Notes: generated from the sequence alone by a model not told the origin. A stretch of 64,000 nt of DNA from Arthrobacter sp. N199823 (GCF_002929705.1 NZ_PJIN01000001.1:62001-126000); one strand, 5' to 3'. Counted from the first letter of the stretch, positions 26,506-35,687 are shown. Program-made: numbers and translations.

Positions 26506-27216
26506 TTAGTTAGCGCGATTCTTCGCTGTAACCGCTGTAACCGCTGTAACAGGAGCATCCATGAGCCCTTCAAGCCCCGAATTCCCCGTCTCGGTGGCGT
26601 GATCTTCGCCGTCGGTAGAGTTGTTGGCCGCGCCGTTGGCTGCGATATCGACAATTGCGAGCGCTTCGGTTTTGGCCTGCTCGGGCTCAGCTTCACGGGA
26701 ATCCGTGGTGGCGGAGTCCGCCAGGTTGGCCTCCAGCAGTGAACTGCGATGACGGCGAGCATCAGCCAGCATGAACAAGCGTTCTGCCGCGGCAGAATCG
26801 CCCTCCTCCTTGAGGAGGGTACCGGCCGCCATCAGGGCCTCTGCAGCCACGGCATTTTCACGGTAATCCAGGAATGCCCTAGCGGCTGAGTCAGCGGCGA
26901 TTTCAGTGACCTGGGCGCTGACGAGAGTGGCGTCCTCCAGCGAATAACCATGTCCCAGCTGATACACCTCGTGGTACAGGAAGGCATAGTTTTCCTCCCT
27001 GAAGTCCATGGAGCGATCCAAGCGAGCCTTCAACTCGGTCTGCTCCGCAGGGGAGAGATCGTCCACTTCAAGGCCGATGCGGTGAGCAAATTCGCGCAAG
27101 TATTCGGGGCTGGCCAGTGGCATGCCACTTAGCGCGATGCGAGTTTCGCTCGCCTCTGCTGGCAACGGCTTGGGGGCGGAAAAGAGGGCAAGGAATTTTT
27201 GGATCAAGGTGTTCAC
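26506..27216 (-). CDS. Hypothetical protein with helical N-terminal half and variable acidic tail
   Basis: Start is GTG 27216 with GGAG five bases upstream. 236 residues. Residues 30-165 look all-helical, with the segments YLREFAHRIGLEVDDLSP and GHGYSLEDATLVSAQV; I do not recognise the family. The last 70 residues are low-complexity and rich in Ala, Asn, Thr and Glu, ending in a TAVTAVTA repeat produced by a nine-base tandem repeat (26525-26550). There is no signal peptide. It stands between two convergent or divergent single genes, so context gives no role. Confidence 0.65.
   Translation of the reverse strand: MNTLIQKFLALFSAPKPLPAEASETRIALSGMPLASPEYLREFAHRIGLEVDDLSPAEQTELKARLDRSMDFREENYAFLYHEVYQLGHGYSLEDATLVSAQVTEIAADSAARAFLDYRENAVAAEALMAAGTLLKEEGDSAAAERLFMLADARRHRSSLLEANLADSATTDSREAEPEQAKTEALAIVDIAANGAANNSTDGEDHATETGNSGLEGLMDAPVTAVTAVTAKNRAN
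26525..26550. repeat. Nine-base tandem repeat at the 3' end of the hypothetical gene
   Basis: Almost three copies of GCTGTAACC encode the reiterated Val-Thr-Ala residues at the protein C-terminus. Length change would add or remove three residues without a frameshift. Confidence 0.8.
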
Positions 27217-27369
27217 GGGGTCTCCATTAGTAAAAGCTGCCCTTAAATCTTCTCAGTCTTCGGCGGACTTTGCCTGCATGGGATCCAGTGATACTCGACG
27301 CAGTGTGAGGGCAGACTCTGTTCCGTCATTCCGCGCGCCGGGACGCCCTGACCGCCTAAGCTTGTAGCC

Positions 27370-28599
27370 ATGACCAAAACCCCCTCGGATTTCTCACGGC
27401 GTCGCCTTGCCATTTTCGCTTTCATGTTGATGTTTGGCATCGGCATGGCATCGTGGGTGGTCCGGACCCCGGCCGTGCGCGATCTGCTGGCAGCCTCCAC
27501 AGCCGAGATGGGTCTGGTGCTGGTGGGTCTCTCCGTTGGCTCCATGACAGGAGTGCTTTCCTCTGCCGCAGTGGTGCGCCGTCAAGGGGTGCGCTTCACG
27601 GCCACTGTAGGCGGATCCAGTTTCATTGCCGGGATCGCCATGCTTGGCATCTGTGCCGGAATGTCCAACTTCCCCGGGGTTTTCGCCGGACTGGCACTCG
27701 TGGGCTTCGGGATCGGGGTGAGTGAAATCGCCATCAACATTGAAGGCGCGGCACTGGAAACACTCTCCGGAAAATCGGTCATGCCAGCCCTGCACGGCTG
27801 CTTCAGCTTAGGAACCGTGATCGGCGCAGTGGTGGGCATTCTCCTGACGTCCATCAACTTCTCCGTCACCTGGCAACTGGTGCTGGTAGCCCTGTTCGGC
27901 GCCGGCGTGCTCGCTACCTTGACCCGCTTTATCTCAGCCGAAACAGGCCGCGTCCCCCGCGTGGCGCGCGGCGAGAACATCGAAAAAACACAGCAACCGC
28001 GCACGTCCTGGCTCGACGCCTGGCGCGAACCACGCATCCTCATGCTCGGGCTCATCATCCTGGCGCTGGCGCTCGCCGAAGGATCCGCCATGGACTGGCT
28101 GCCCCTACTCATGGTTGACGGCCACGGCCTCACGGCCACGCTCGGCTCAGTCGTCTTCGCCGGATTCGCGGCAGCCATGACTCTGGGCCGATTCCTCGGT
28201 GCGCCCTTGCTGAAGCGCTTCGGCAACGCCACCGTTCTGCGCGCCAGCACACTTGTCTCCGCCGTGGGCATTGCGCTCGTGATCTTCTCCGATAACCGCA
28301 TCATCGCCGGCGCCGCCGTGCTGCTCTGGGGTGTGGGTGCCGCCCTGGGCTTCCCTGTGACCTTGTCTGCCGCGGCCGACAGCGACGACCCCACCTCCTC
28401 CGTTGCCGCCGTGGCCACCGCCGGATATGTCGCCTTCCTGGTGGGCCCGCCCTTGCTCGGTTTCCTGGGCGAGGAATTCGGCCTGCGCGGTGCCATGATC
28501 CTGGTCTTGGTAGTGGTCACGCTCGCGTCCCTGCTGACCAACGCCGCCAAGCCGCAGCCCCGCAAGGATGCCACGGAATTACAGTCAGCTACCCTCTGA
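27370..28599 (+). CDS. MFS transporter (YbjJ/fucose-permease-like)
   Basis: 409 residues with about twelve membrane helices. The N-terminal FGIGMASWVVRTPAVRD and the loop after helix 2 (SVGSMTG) fit a branch of small MFS carriers related to YbjJ. The middle loop (SAETGRVPRVARGENIEKT) separates the two six-helix halves. The substrate cannot be inferred; these are often predicted sugar or drug carriers. The start at 27370 has no obvious ribosome binding site, and an initiator closer to the transcript end is possible. The gene is followed by a very long hairpin. Confidence 0.85.
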   Translation: MTKTPSDFSRRRLAIFAFMLMFGIGMASWVVRTPAVRDLLAASTAEMGLVLVGLSVGSMTGVLSSAAVVRRQGVRFTATVGGSSFIAGIAMLGICAGMSNFPGVFAGLALVGFGIGVSEIAINIEGAALETLSGKSVMPALHGCFSLGTVIGAVVGILLTSINFSVTWQLVLVALFGAGVLATLTRFISAETGRVPRVARGENIEKTQQPRTSWLDAWREPRILMLGLIILALALAEGSAMDWLPLLMVDGHGLTATLGSVVFAGFAAAMTLGRFLGAPLLKRFGNATVLRASTLVSAVGIALVIFSDNRIIAGAAVLLWGVGAALGFPVTLSAAADSDDPTSSVAAVATAGYVAFLVGPPLLGFLGEEFGLRGAMILVLVVVTLASLLTNAAKPQPRKDATELQSATL

Positions 28600-28610
28600 C
28601 CCTTCCCGCT

Positions 28611-28685
28611 CTTTTCTTAAAGTTCGACGCCGGGAGCCCACCTTCGCGAAAAAGGTGGGCTCCCGTCGTCGAACTTTAAGAAAAG
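28611..28685. terminator. Very long bidirectional terminator
   Basis: Arms of 34 bases with one mismatch (28611-28644 and 28652-28685) enclose a seven-base loop. T-runs and A-runs at the outer ends make it work from both sides. It lies between the MFS gene and the convergent LLM monooxygenase. Confidence 0.9.
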
Positions 28686-28710
28686 GGAGGACCCCTCAGG
28701 AGGCTCGCGG

Positions 28711-30045
28711 CTACCTCGCGTGCCCGGTCAAATTCCTCACAGCTGGTCGCCGTAGGCCCAAAGTTTCCCGCAGTGTGCTTCCTGGATAAGCCGTTCGGAA
28801 AAGGCCACGCTGTTGCAAGATGGGAACGACCAGCTCCACAAAGTCCTTGAGCGATTCAGGATAAGCGGGGCACATGAGGTTGAAGCCGTCGCAGGCAACG
28901 GACTCGAACCAGTCCTGGATTTCATCCGCTACGGTGGCGGGCGTGCCAATCATCGTTGCATGGCCACCGCCAGCAGCCAAGAAACCCAGCAGTTCACGCA
29001 GCGTTGGGTGCTTCGTCTCAATGATGCGCTGCACCGTCAGGTAGCGCCCCTGCGGACCCGTGAACAATTCAGCAGCTGGCAAGGCAACGACAGGCTCATC
29101 AAGTTCATGGTTGGTGTAATCCTGGCCGGTGAAAATGTTGAGTTGGGCGATGGCCGCGTCAATGTCCAGAAAAGCATCCAGGACCCGTTTCTTCTCCAAC
29201 GCCTCGGCGTGTGTAGCCCCGATATAGGTGACCAAGCCGGGGAGGATAGGAACGGCGGTTTCGCCGCGTCCGGCGCGGGCCAGCCGTCGGTGCATATCGG
29301 CGGCGAACTCGAGCGCAGAGTCCTTGTCCCAGGAGACGGAGTAGATGGCCTCGGCCCAACGGGCAGCAAACTCCCGGCCTGCTTCGGAAGAACCTGCCTG
29401 AAAGAGCACGGGCCTGCCTTGCGTTGAACGCGGAACGTTGAGGGGACCCGCCACGGAGAAATACTTACCCTCGTGGTGGATCGGGCGAATGTGCCCTGGA
29501 TCGATAAACGTACCGTTTTCCCGGTCCCGCGGAAGCGCGTCGTCGGACCAGGAGTCCCACAGCTGAGCAATCACGTGGACAAATTCATCGGCGCGCTCAT
29601 AGCGCTCGGCATGCGGTGGCAGTGCAGTCATTCCGTGATTCTGGGCCTCGGCATCAAACATGGACGTGACGATGTTGGCCCCCGCCCGGCCGCCACTGAT
29701 GTGATCGAGCGACGCCAGCATCCGTGCAGCATGGAACGGCGTATAAAAACTGGAGGACACGGTGGTGACCAGCCCGATGTGGTGGGTGGCCCGGGCCATG
29801 GCACTCAACGCCGTAATCGGTTCCAGAAGCCCCGGCACACCGGCTGAATACTGCCGGTTGATGCTGTGCCCATCCGCGAAGAAGACGGCGTCAAGACAGC
29901 CGCTTTCGGCGAGTTGGGCCAGCTCCTCGAAGTAAGCGATGTCGCCAACGCGGTCGGCGCTAGAGTCCGGGTGCCGCCAGCCCATGGTGTGGTGTCCAGC
30001 GCCAAAGAGGAAGGCGTTGATGTGCAATTGTGTTGCAGTGTTCAT
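28711..30045 (-). CDS. LLM-class flavin-dependent monooxygenase (NtaA/SnaA/DszA type)
   Basis: 444 residues, the usual length for NtaA-type flavin-dependent monooxygenases with a TIM-barrel. Typical blocks are AESGCLDAVFFADGHS, TSVSSSFYTPFHAARMLASLDHISGGRAGANIVTS (seen in pieces), RYERADEFV and GPLNVPRSTQGRPVLFQAG. It needs reduced FMN from a separate reductase and inserts oxygen next to N, S or carbonyl groups. It follows the SDR after 15 bases, and both are behind a TPP riboswitch. The substrate could therefore be a thiamine-derived heterocycle (inference). Confidence 0.85.
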   Translation of the reverse strand: MNTATQLHINAFLFGAGHHTMGWRHPDSSADRVGDIAYFEELAQLAESGCLDAVFFADGHSINRQYSAGVPGLLEPITALSAMARATHHIGLVTTVSSSFYTPFHAARMLASLDHISGGRAGANIVTSMFDAEAQNHGMTALPPHAERYERADEFVHVIAQLWDSWSDDALPRDRENGTFIDPGHIRPIHHEGKYFSVAGPLNVPRSTQGRPVLFQAGSSEAGREFAARWAEAIYSVSWDKDSALEFAADMHRRLARAGRGETAVPILPGLVTYIGATHAEALEKKRVLDAFLDIDAAIAQLNIFTGQDYTNHELDEPVVALPAAELFTGPQGRYLTVQRIIETKHPTLRELLGFLAAGGGHATMIGTPATVADEIQDWFESVACDGFNLMCPAYPESLKDFVELVVPILQQRGLFRTAYPGSTLRETLGLRRPAVRNLTGHAR

Positions 30046-30061
30046 GATCTGTCCCCGCCTG

Positions 30062-30826
30062 CTAGTTCATCACCAGTCCGCCGTCGACCACGAGATTTTG
30101 TCCCGTCACCGCCCGCGACCAGGGAGATGCGAAAAATAAGGTGGCATCAGCAAATTCGGCGGGGGTGGTGACCCTGCGCAGCGGCGTCCCGCCAGCGATC
30201 ACGTCAAAGACGTGCTCGGGAGTAGCCGAAGAAGCGTCTGTGCTGCGCAACAGCCCGCCCGAAATCATGTTGACGCGGATGTTTTCCGGTCCCAGATCGG
30301 CGGCGAATGTCCGGGTCAGTGCCAATAGGGCAGCTTTTGCTGCGGTGTAGTCGTGGTAGGGGACTACGGGATTCTGAAACAGGTTGGTGCCAATGTTCAC
30401 AATGGTCCCGAAGCCGGCTTCTTTTAGCCCCGGCAGCACAGCCTGGATGGTGTTCAGGGCCCCGCCCACCACTCCAGAGAACTGGGCGTGGAAATCCGCA
30501 AAGCCAATCTCATCGGCTTTGGACCGCCCGTCGCCATTGAAGGAAAAGTCCGGCAAGGCATTGTTGATCAGGGTGGTGATGGGCGAGCCAAAATGCGCGG
30601 CGGCCGAGCTGACCATCGCTGTTACTTCATCGAACTTGGTAACGTCAGCACGCAGCGCGATGGCCCTATCTGGGCCAAATTCTGCGGCCAGCTGGTGGGC
30701 AGCGGCTTCGCTGTTGCGGTAGTTCACCACCACCCGAGCGCCTTCCTGGGCGAAGGAGCGGGCTATCTCCACGCCGAGTCCGCGTCCGGCGCCGGTGATG
30801 AGTACTGTCTGGTCTTTGATGAGCAT
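30062..30826 (-). CDS. Short-chain dehydrogenase/reductase under TPP riboswitch control
   Basis: Start is ATG 30826 with AAAGGT upstream. 254 residues. The cofactor loop is TGAGRGLG (residues 11-18) and the catalytic pair is YTAAK (Tyr near 158). The usual catalytic Ser position falls in NIGTNLFQNP and appears to be Thr or Asn, which is unusual. It ends with GQNLVVDGG. It is the first gene of the riboswitch operon. SDRs under THI-elements have been reported (the OarX group, recalled), with no settled substrate. Its start site is sequestered in a hairpin (30829-30859). Confidence 0.88.
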   Translation of the reverse strand: MLIKDQTVLITGAGRGLGVEIARSFAQEGARVVVNYRNSEAAAHQLAAEFGPDRAIALRADVTKFDEVTAMVSSAAAHFGSPITTLINNALPDFSFNGDGRSKADEIGFADFHAQFSGVVGGALNTIQAVLPGLKEAGFGTIVNIGTNLFQNPVVPYHDYTAAKAALLALTRTFAADLGPENIRVNMISGGLLRSTDASSATPEHVFDVIAGGTPLRRVTTPAEFADATLFFASPWSRAVTGQNLVVDGGLVMN

Positions 30827-30828
30827 GC

Positions 30829-30859
30829 GTGCACCTTTCAGAAGAGCGAAAGGATGCAC
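30829..30859 (-). promoter_or_regulatory. Hairpin hiding the SDR ribosome binding site
   Basis: On the minus strand, GTGCATCCTTTC can pair with GAAAGGTGCAC, covering the AAAGGT ribosome site three bases before the ATG. It is probably the translational expression platform of the upstream riboswitch. A second stem (30866-30896) lies in between. Confidence 0.6.
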
Positions 30860-30906
30860 AAAATAGCGAGACGTACGCCAAAAAAGGCGCTCTCGTACTA
30901 TGTTTC

Positions 30907-30990
30907 CGGACCGGCATCCCTTCGCTCGGATTATCGAGATCAGGTTCGACGGGTCTAGCTCTCAGCCGCAATGCGGCACCCCGTGCAGTG
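30907..30990 (-). promoter_or_regulatory. TPP riboswitch (THI-element)
   Basis: Read on the minus strand, all conserved blocks occur in order: CACGGGGTGCC, GGCTGAGA, ACCCGTCGAACCTGATC, GATAATCC and GCGAAGGGATG. This is the thiamine pyrophosphate aptamer. It lies about 80 bases upstream of the SDR start and no other gene intervenes. Ligand binding would normally shut off expression. Neither downstream gene is a known thiamine biosynthesis or uptake gene. Confidence 0.95.
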
Positions 30991-31124
30991 TCCAAGAGCA
31001 AAGCTACCATGCCAGCCCATGGGCTCTCGGCAAGCCCGCGGTGGCAGTTCGGGCGGCTTCCAGAGCTGCCAGTCTCGAGGGAACCATGAGTCCACGGCTT
31101 TGTAGACGTGGTGACGTTTACGGT

Positions 31125-31676
31125 TCAGCTGGCGCGTTGCGTGGGCTGTGTAGCCAGCCCGTTCAGCATGAGATCCAGTCCGAAGTTGAAGATTTTGCCA
31201 GCATCCCGTTCGGTGGTCGCCAGCAGTCCGGCGCTCGTCAAACCGGCACGGGTCTGTTCATCAGTGACTGAACCCAAAACGTAGGAAACCAGCGCTTCTG
31301 CAGCCCACTCGGCTTGATCCGCGGGCAGCTTTTCACCTTCCAACAGTGCGCCGAAAAGCTGCAGCGGGGTCGTGGACCTTGGATCCAAGGCGTGTGCCAA
31401 GGCAACCACCTCGGCGCTGTCCCGAACCGTCAGCAGCGTTTCCCGAACACGCACCGCTAGCTCGCGAAGGCTATCTGGAGCCTGAATCGCCACGGGTTTC
31501 AGGATCAGTCCGGCGAGCACGGTGAGTAGGTCCTGCTTGTTTTTCACATGCCAGTACAGAGCGCCGGGCTGCACGCCAAGATCACGAGCCAGGCGGCGCA
31601 TGGACAAGTCCGCGAGGCCGTAGTCGCGCAGGATTCCCATGGCTGTCTCCACGATTGCCTCACGCGTTAACGCCAT
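31125..31676 (-). CDS. bioQ: TetR family regulator, probable biotin repressor BioQ
   Basis: Start is ATG 31676 (MALTREAIVETAMG); earlier in-frame starts lack a ribosome site. The N-terminal helix-turn-helix has LSMRRLARDLGVQPGALYWHVKNKQDLL (residues 25-52), the form typical of TetR proteins with a C-terminal TetR_C domain. 183 residues. It is divergent from bioB, with the palindrome TTGAACAGTGTTCAA at the bioB start, resembling the TGAAC-N3-GTTCA operator of actinobacterial BioQ. It should repress the operon when biotin is sufficient, probably with help from another factor. Confidence 0.75.
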   Translation of the reverse strand: MALTREAIVETAMGILRDYGLADLSMRRLARDLGVQPGALYWHVKNKQDLLTVLAGLILKPVAIQAPDSLRELAVRVRETLLTVRDSAEVVALAHALDPRSTTPLQLFGALLEGEKLPADQAEWAAEALVSYVLGSVTDEQTRAGLTSAGLLATTERDAGKIFNFGLDLMLNGLATQPTQRAS

Positions 31677-31749
31677 CTTGGCCCACCCCTCCCAGTTTCC
31701 CATGCCATCGAGGCACCCCTCCATCTTCCCCCATCAACAGAGCCTCTGA

Positions 31750-31792
31750 TTGACAATGTCCAACGCTCACCCCACTATTGAACAGTGTTCAA
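31750..31792 (+). promoter_or_regulatory. bioB promoter with BioQ-type operator over the start codon
   Basis: A -35 TTGACA (31750-31755) and a weak -10 ACTATT (31774-31779) with an 18-base spacer put the transcript start at about 31786, on the bioB GTG (31785). The operator TTGAACAGTGTTCAA (31778-31792) is symmetric in all positions but the centre. It overlaps both the -10 region and the start codon, so a bound repressor would block initiation directly. Confidence 0.7.
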
Positions 31793-32897
31793 TTACTTTG
31801 CAGACCTAGCCAGTCGCCAACTCGACGGCGCCACCCTGACCCGCGAGGAAGCACTCGCCATCCTTGAATCCGCTGATGATCAGTTGCTCGATCTGGTCGC
31901 GGCCGCCGCCCGGCTACGTCGCACCCACTTCGCCAACACGGTCAAGGTCAACTACCTGGTCAACCTCAAATCCGGTCTTTGCCCCGAGGACTGCACCTAC
32001 TGCTCCCAGCGCCTCGGATCGGCCGCCCAAATCCTGAAATACACCTGGCTCAAACCAGAAGAGGCCGTAGCCCAGGCCGCCAACGGTATCCGCGCCGGCG
32101 CGTCCCGGGTGTGCCTGGTCGCCAGCGGCAAGGGGCCCAGCGACCGCGACGTGGACCGCGTGGCCGGGATGGTGGGCAACCTCAAGGAGCAATACCCGGC
32201 CGTGGAGGTGTGTGCCTGCCTCGGCATTTTGAAGGAAGGCCAAGCCCAGCGCCTCGAGGCTTCCGGGGCCGATGCGTACAATCACAATCTCAACACCAGC
32301 GAAGAAAACTACGCCGACATCTGCTCCACACACACCTTCGCCGAGCGTGTGCAGACAGTGGAATATGCCAAGGAAGCCGGCCTGTCACCGTGTTCGGGCC
32401 TGATCGTGGGCATGGGGGAGAGCAACAATGATCTCATCGATGCCGTCTTCGCCCTCCGCGCCTTGGGCAGCGATTCCATCCCTGTCAACTTCCTCATGCC
32501 CTTCGACGGTACCCCGCTAGAAGGCACCTGGCTGCTCACCCCCGCCCAGTGCCTGCGCATCCTGGCCCTGGTCCGCTTCGCCTGCCCCGACACGGAACTG
32601 CGCATGGCTGGCGGTCGCGAAATGCATCTGCGCACGCTCCAACCACTGGCCCTGCACGTGGCCAACTCGCTCTTCCTGGGCGACTACCTCACTAGTGAAG
32701 GCCAGGCCGGGGACGATGACCTTGCCATGATCGCGGACAATGGCTTTGTTGTGCTGGGTTCCGAGCTATCGAGGCAGCATGACTCGGCCCGTCAAGATCC
32801 GGCCCACCAAGACCGGGACGACGTCGGACCCTCCGTGTTCAGTCGTGTCACCATCCGACGGCGTGGGGCCGGGACAGCCGTGGCCCCCAATGCTTGA
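31785..32897 (+). CDS. bioB: Biotin synthase
   Basis: A radical SAM enzyme that inserts sulfur into dethiobiotin. The cluster motif reads [11 protein letters not shown] (Cys near residues 66, 70 and 73), and KTGLC-type flanks, [10 protein letters not shown] and GESNNDL are conserved. A C-terminal extension of about 30 residues ([13 protein letters not shown]) goes beyond the domain. Start is GTG 31785, giving [13 protein letters not shown]; no ribosome site precedes it and the promoter geometry suggests a leaderless message. It is the first gene of the biotin operon and overlaps bioA by eight bases. Confidence 0.95.
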   Translation: MFNYFADLASRQLDGATLTREEALAILESADDQLLDLVAAAARLRRTHFANTVKVNYLVNLKSGLCPEDCTYCSQRLGSAAQILKYTWLKPEEAVAQAANGIRAGASRVCLVASGKGPSDRDVDRVAGMVGNLKEQYPAVEVCACLGILKEGQAQRLEASGADAYNHNLNTSEENYADICSTHTFAERVQTVEYAKEAGLSPCSGLIVGMGESNNDLIDAVFALRALGSDSIPVNFLMPFDGTPLEGTWLLTPAQCLRILALVRFACPDTELRMAGGREMHLRTLQPLALHVANSLFLGDYLTSEGQAGDDDLAMIADNGFVVLGSELSRQHDSARQDPAHQDRDDVGPSVFSRVTIRRRGAGTAVAPNA

Positions 32898-34269
32898 AGC
32901 TGCCACGAGGGCCGCAGCGACCACTGTGAAGGTTGTGCCTGGTGCGGATCTGGGGGGACCAGCACTCATTGCTCGGGACAGGGGACTGCTATGGCACCCC
33001 TATGCCTCGCTGGAAGGGGACGCGCCGTACGCCGTCCATGCCGCCGACGGGGTCAGGCTGACTCTGGGTGCCGCCGATGGTCATGCATTCAAGGCGATCG
33101 ACGCCATGAGCTCGTGGTGGTCCATGATCCACGGCTACCGCAACCCGGTACTGGACCAAGCATTGCAGCAGCAGGCGGGGAAGTTCAGCCACGTCATGTT
33201 CGGCGGGCTCACCCACCAACCCGCGGTGGAACTGGCCGAACGGCTCACCGCCATGACCCCGGACGGTCTGGATCATGTGTTCTTTGCCGACTCGGGCTCG
33301 GTGTCTGTGGAAGTGGCTCTCAAGCTCGCCATCCAATACCAATTAGGCCGCGGTCGCCCTAAGCGCACACGGTTTCTGGCGCTGCACGGCGGCTATCACG
33401 GCGACACTTTCGCGGCTATGAGCGTGTGCGATCCCGTCGACGGCATGCACGCGGCGTTCCCGTCGCTGGTGGCTAAGCACCATTTTCTGCCGCGACCACC
33501 TGCCGCCCGGCTCATGGGTGGGGAACTCGTGGCCGATCCGGCAGACGTCGCAGCGTGGATCGGTGTGTTGGAGGAAACCGTTGCGCTCCATCGCGAGGAG
33601 CTGGCCGCCATTATTCTCGAACCTGTGGTGCAGGGCGCGGGCGGCATGTTCTTCTACGCGCCACAGTGTCTTGCCGCCGCACGCCGCGTGGCCGACGATC
33701 ACGGACTGCTGCTGATCGTGGATGAAATTGCGACAGGTTTTGGCCGGACCGGCAAGCTCTTTGCCTCGGAGTGGGCAGGTGTGGTGCCGGACATTATGTG
33801 CGTGGGCAAGGCACTGAGTGGCGGTTACCTGACGCTGGCGGCCATGCTGTGCTCCGCGCACGTGGCACGCACGGTCACTGATTCGCCGCTGCGTGCGCTT
33901 CTGCATGGACCCACATTCATGGGCAATCCACTGGCGTGTGCCGTGGCCTGTGCATCCATGAACCTGTTGTTGTCATCAGATTGGCAGAGCGGCGTCCAAC
34001 GGATCGAGCAGAACCTCGCCGCGGCGCTGGCACCGGCCAGCAACCTCGGATCCGTGCTGGATGTGCGGGTCCTTGGCGCCATCGGCGTCGTGGAGCTTAC
34101 TGAAGCCGTGAATGTCCCCGCCGTGACCCGTGCGGCGCTGAAACACGGTGTCTGGGTGCGGCCCTTCCGCAATCTCGTCTATACGATGCCGCCCTACATC
34201 ACTAGCCCGGCGGATGTTTCCACCATTGGGGAGGGCATCACCGCAGCCATCGCACAGGTGCACGGCTGA
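32890..34269 (+). CDS. bioA: Adenosylmethionine-8-amino-7-oxononanoate aminotransferase
   Basis: A class III PLP aminotransferase converting KAPA to DAPA. Start is placed at ATG 32890 ([14 protein letters not shown]), overlapping the bioB stop; an upstream GTG at 32845 is possible. [31 protein letters not shown] and [12 protein letters not shown] are typical, with the PLP Lys in [10 protein letters not shown] (near residue 310). [13 protein letters not shown] is the substrate-site block. It overlaps bioF by one base (TGATG). Confidence 0.95.
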   Translation: MLEAATRAAATTVKVVPGADLGGPALIARDRGLLWHPYASLEGDAPYAVHAADGVRLTLGAADGHAFKAIDAMSSWWSMIHGYRNPVLDQALQQQAGKFSHVMFGGLTHQPAVELAERLTAMTPDGLDHVFFADSGSVSVEVALKLAIQYQLGRGRPKRTRFLALHGGYHGDTFAAMSVCDPVDGMHAAFPSLVAKHHFLPRPPAARLMGGELVADPADVAAWIGVLEETVALHREELAAIILEPVVQGAGGMFFYAPQCLAAARRVADDHGLLLIVDEIATGFGRTGKLFASEWAGVVPDIMCVGKALSGGYLTLAAMLCSAHVARTVTDSPLRALLHGPTFMGNPLACAVACASMNLLLSSDWQSGVQRIEQNLAAALAPASNLGSVLDVRVLGAIGVVELTEAVNVPAVTRAALKHGVWVRPFRNLVYTMPPYITSPADVSTIGEGITAAIAQVHG

Positions 34270-35687
34270 TGCCCAGGACACCTCACCGCGTGTCCGCGCC
34301 AGCAACTACGGGTGTCACCGAGAGCGCAACCACGGCGATGGAGGCCTGGCTGGCCTCACGCGACGAGGTTCGCCGGCAGCGCGGCATTGTGCGCACGGAC
34401 TCGATCCGGCTGTGGCCGGCCAGCCCGGAGAACCCGGCCAGCCCGGAGAACCCGGCCAGCCCGGAGAACCCGGCCAGCCCGGAGAACCCGGCCAGCCCGG
34501 AGAACCCGGGAAACCCAGACAGCCCGGGAAACCCAGGATATCCAGCAGATCCGGATAACCCCGACGGCGGTACAGCGGGGGAGATCATTGACCTCGCCTC
34601 CAATGACTACCTGGGCCTGTCCGCAGATCCACGCGTCATAGCTGCGTCGATGGCTGCGCTGCAGGAGTACGGGGCCGGGGCCCGGGCTTCGCGTGTAGTC
34701 TGCGGGAGCACCCCGGCCCATGTGAAACTTGAGGAGCAGCTGAGGGCCCTAACCGGGCAACGGGCTGCGCTCGCATTCTCCAGCGGCTACACAGCAAACC
34801 TTGGCGTTGTGACCGCACTTGGCGGGCCGGGAACACTCATGGTCCATGACGCGCACGTCCACGCATCTCTCATCGATGCCGTGCGACTCTCGCGCTCGCC
34901 GGCCGTCAGCGTGCCCCACAATGACCTCACCGCAATACGGGCGGCACTGCAGCAGCGCACTCAGCCGCGAGCCATCGTGCTGGTTGAATCCGTGTATTCG
35001 GTGCTGGGTGATGTGGCCAATCTGCGTTCGCTGGCACAGATGTGTGCTGAAAGCGATGCCCTTTTGCTGGTCGATGAGGCCCACAGCCTAGGTGTGCTCG
35101 GTGGCGGGAGGGGCGCCGTTCATGCTGCGGGCTTGGCAGGTGCGCCACACGTGGCAGTCACCGCCACACTGTCCAAGTCACTCGGATCCCAGGGTGGTGC
35201 CGTCCTGGGCTCACCCACACTGCGGAAGCATCTGGTGAACTCGGCCCGGACCTTTATTTTCGATACGGCACTGGCACCGGCTGCGGCTGCCGGCGCTGCG
35301 GAAGCGGCACGGATTGTGCTGGCTGAACCTGAACTGGCAGACCGCGTCTGTGCCAACGCATCCATCCTGGCCCGAAGCTGTGGGGTGCCCGTGGCGGCCG
35401 GAGCCGTGCAATCGATTCCCATGGAATCAGCCGGTCGTGCCGCCGAGGTGACTGAGCAGCTGCGGGCGCGAGGTATTCATGTTGCTTGCTTCCGTCCGCC
35501 CAGCGTGCCCGACGGCATATCCCGGATCAGGCTCACCGCCCGGGCCACTCTCACTCCGGAGCAACTGCGGCGTGCCACCGAACAGCTCGCTGAGCTGGTG
35601 GGGCGGCATGGATTCGCCGATACCTCCGAGCATTCAACAGATACCCAGCCCACCAAGGAGTCCGGTTTTGACCCTGACAAGCATTAG
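34269..35687 (+). CDS. bioF: 8-amino-7-oxononanoate synthase with a Pro/Asn-rich insert
   Basis: A PLP enzyme condensing pimeloyl thioester with alanine. IDLASNDYLGLSADPRV, SSGYTANLGVVTALG, VDEAHSLGVLG and the PLP Lys in ATLSKSLGSQGG are all present. Family length is about 380-390; this one is about 472 because residues 48-98 are a repeat-derived insert (five PENPAS units and degenerate continuation) between the N-terminal helix and the core. The insert lies where the chain enters the domain, so activity is probably kept. Codon use in the insert is very GC-rich. Confidence 0.93.
   Translation: MPRTPHRVSAPATTGVTESATTAMEAWLASRDEVRRQRGIVRTDSIRLWPASPENPASPENPASPENPASPENPASPENPGNPDSPGNPGYPADPDNPDGGTAGEIIDLASNDYLGLSADPRVIAASMAALQEYGAGARASRVVCGSTPAHVKLEEQLRALTGQRAALAFSSGYTANLGVVTALGGPGTLMVHDAHVHASLIDAVRLSRSPAVSVPHNDLTAIRAALQQRTQPRAIVLVESVYSVLGDVANLRSLAQMCAESDALLLVDEAHSLGVLGGGRGAVHAAGLAGAPHVAVTATLSKSLGSQGGAVLGSPTLRKHLVNSARTFIFDTALAPAAAAGAAEAARIVLAEPELADRVCANASILARSCGVPVAAGAVQSIPMESAGRAAEVTEQLRARGIHVACFRPPSVPDGISRIRLTARATLTPEQLRRATEQLAELVGRHGFADTSEHSTDTQPTKESGFDPDKH
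34418..34507 (+). repeat. 18-base tandem repeat (five copies) inside bioF
   Basis: Five exact copies of GGCCAGCCCGGAGAACCC encode a six-residue Ala-Ser-Pro-Glu-Asn-Pro unit. Degenerate copies continue to about 34565. Copy number can change without breaking the frame, which makes it a candidate variable locus. Confidence 0.9.

Noticed and set aside
34312-34641. Arg/Pro-rich open frame across the bioF repeat on another frame
   Set aside because: Repeats of 18 bases keep all frames open; the bioF frame carries the conserved domain on both sides.
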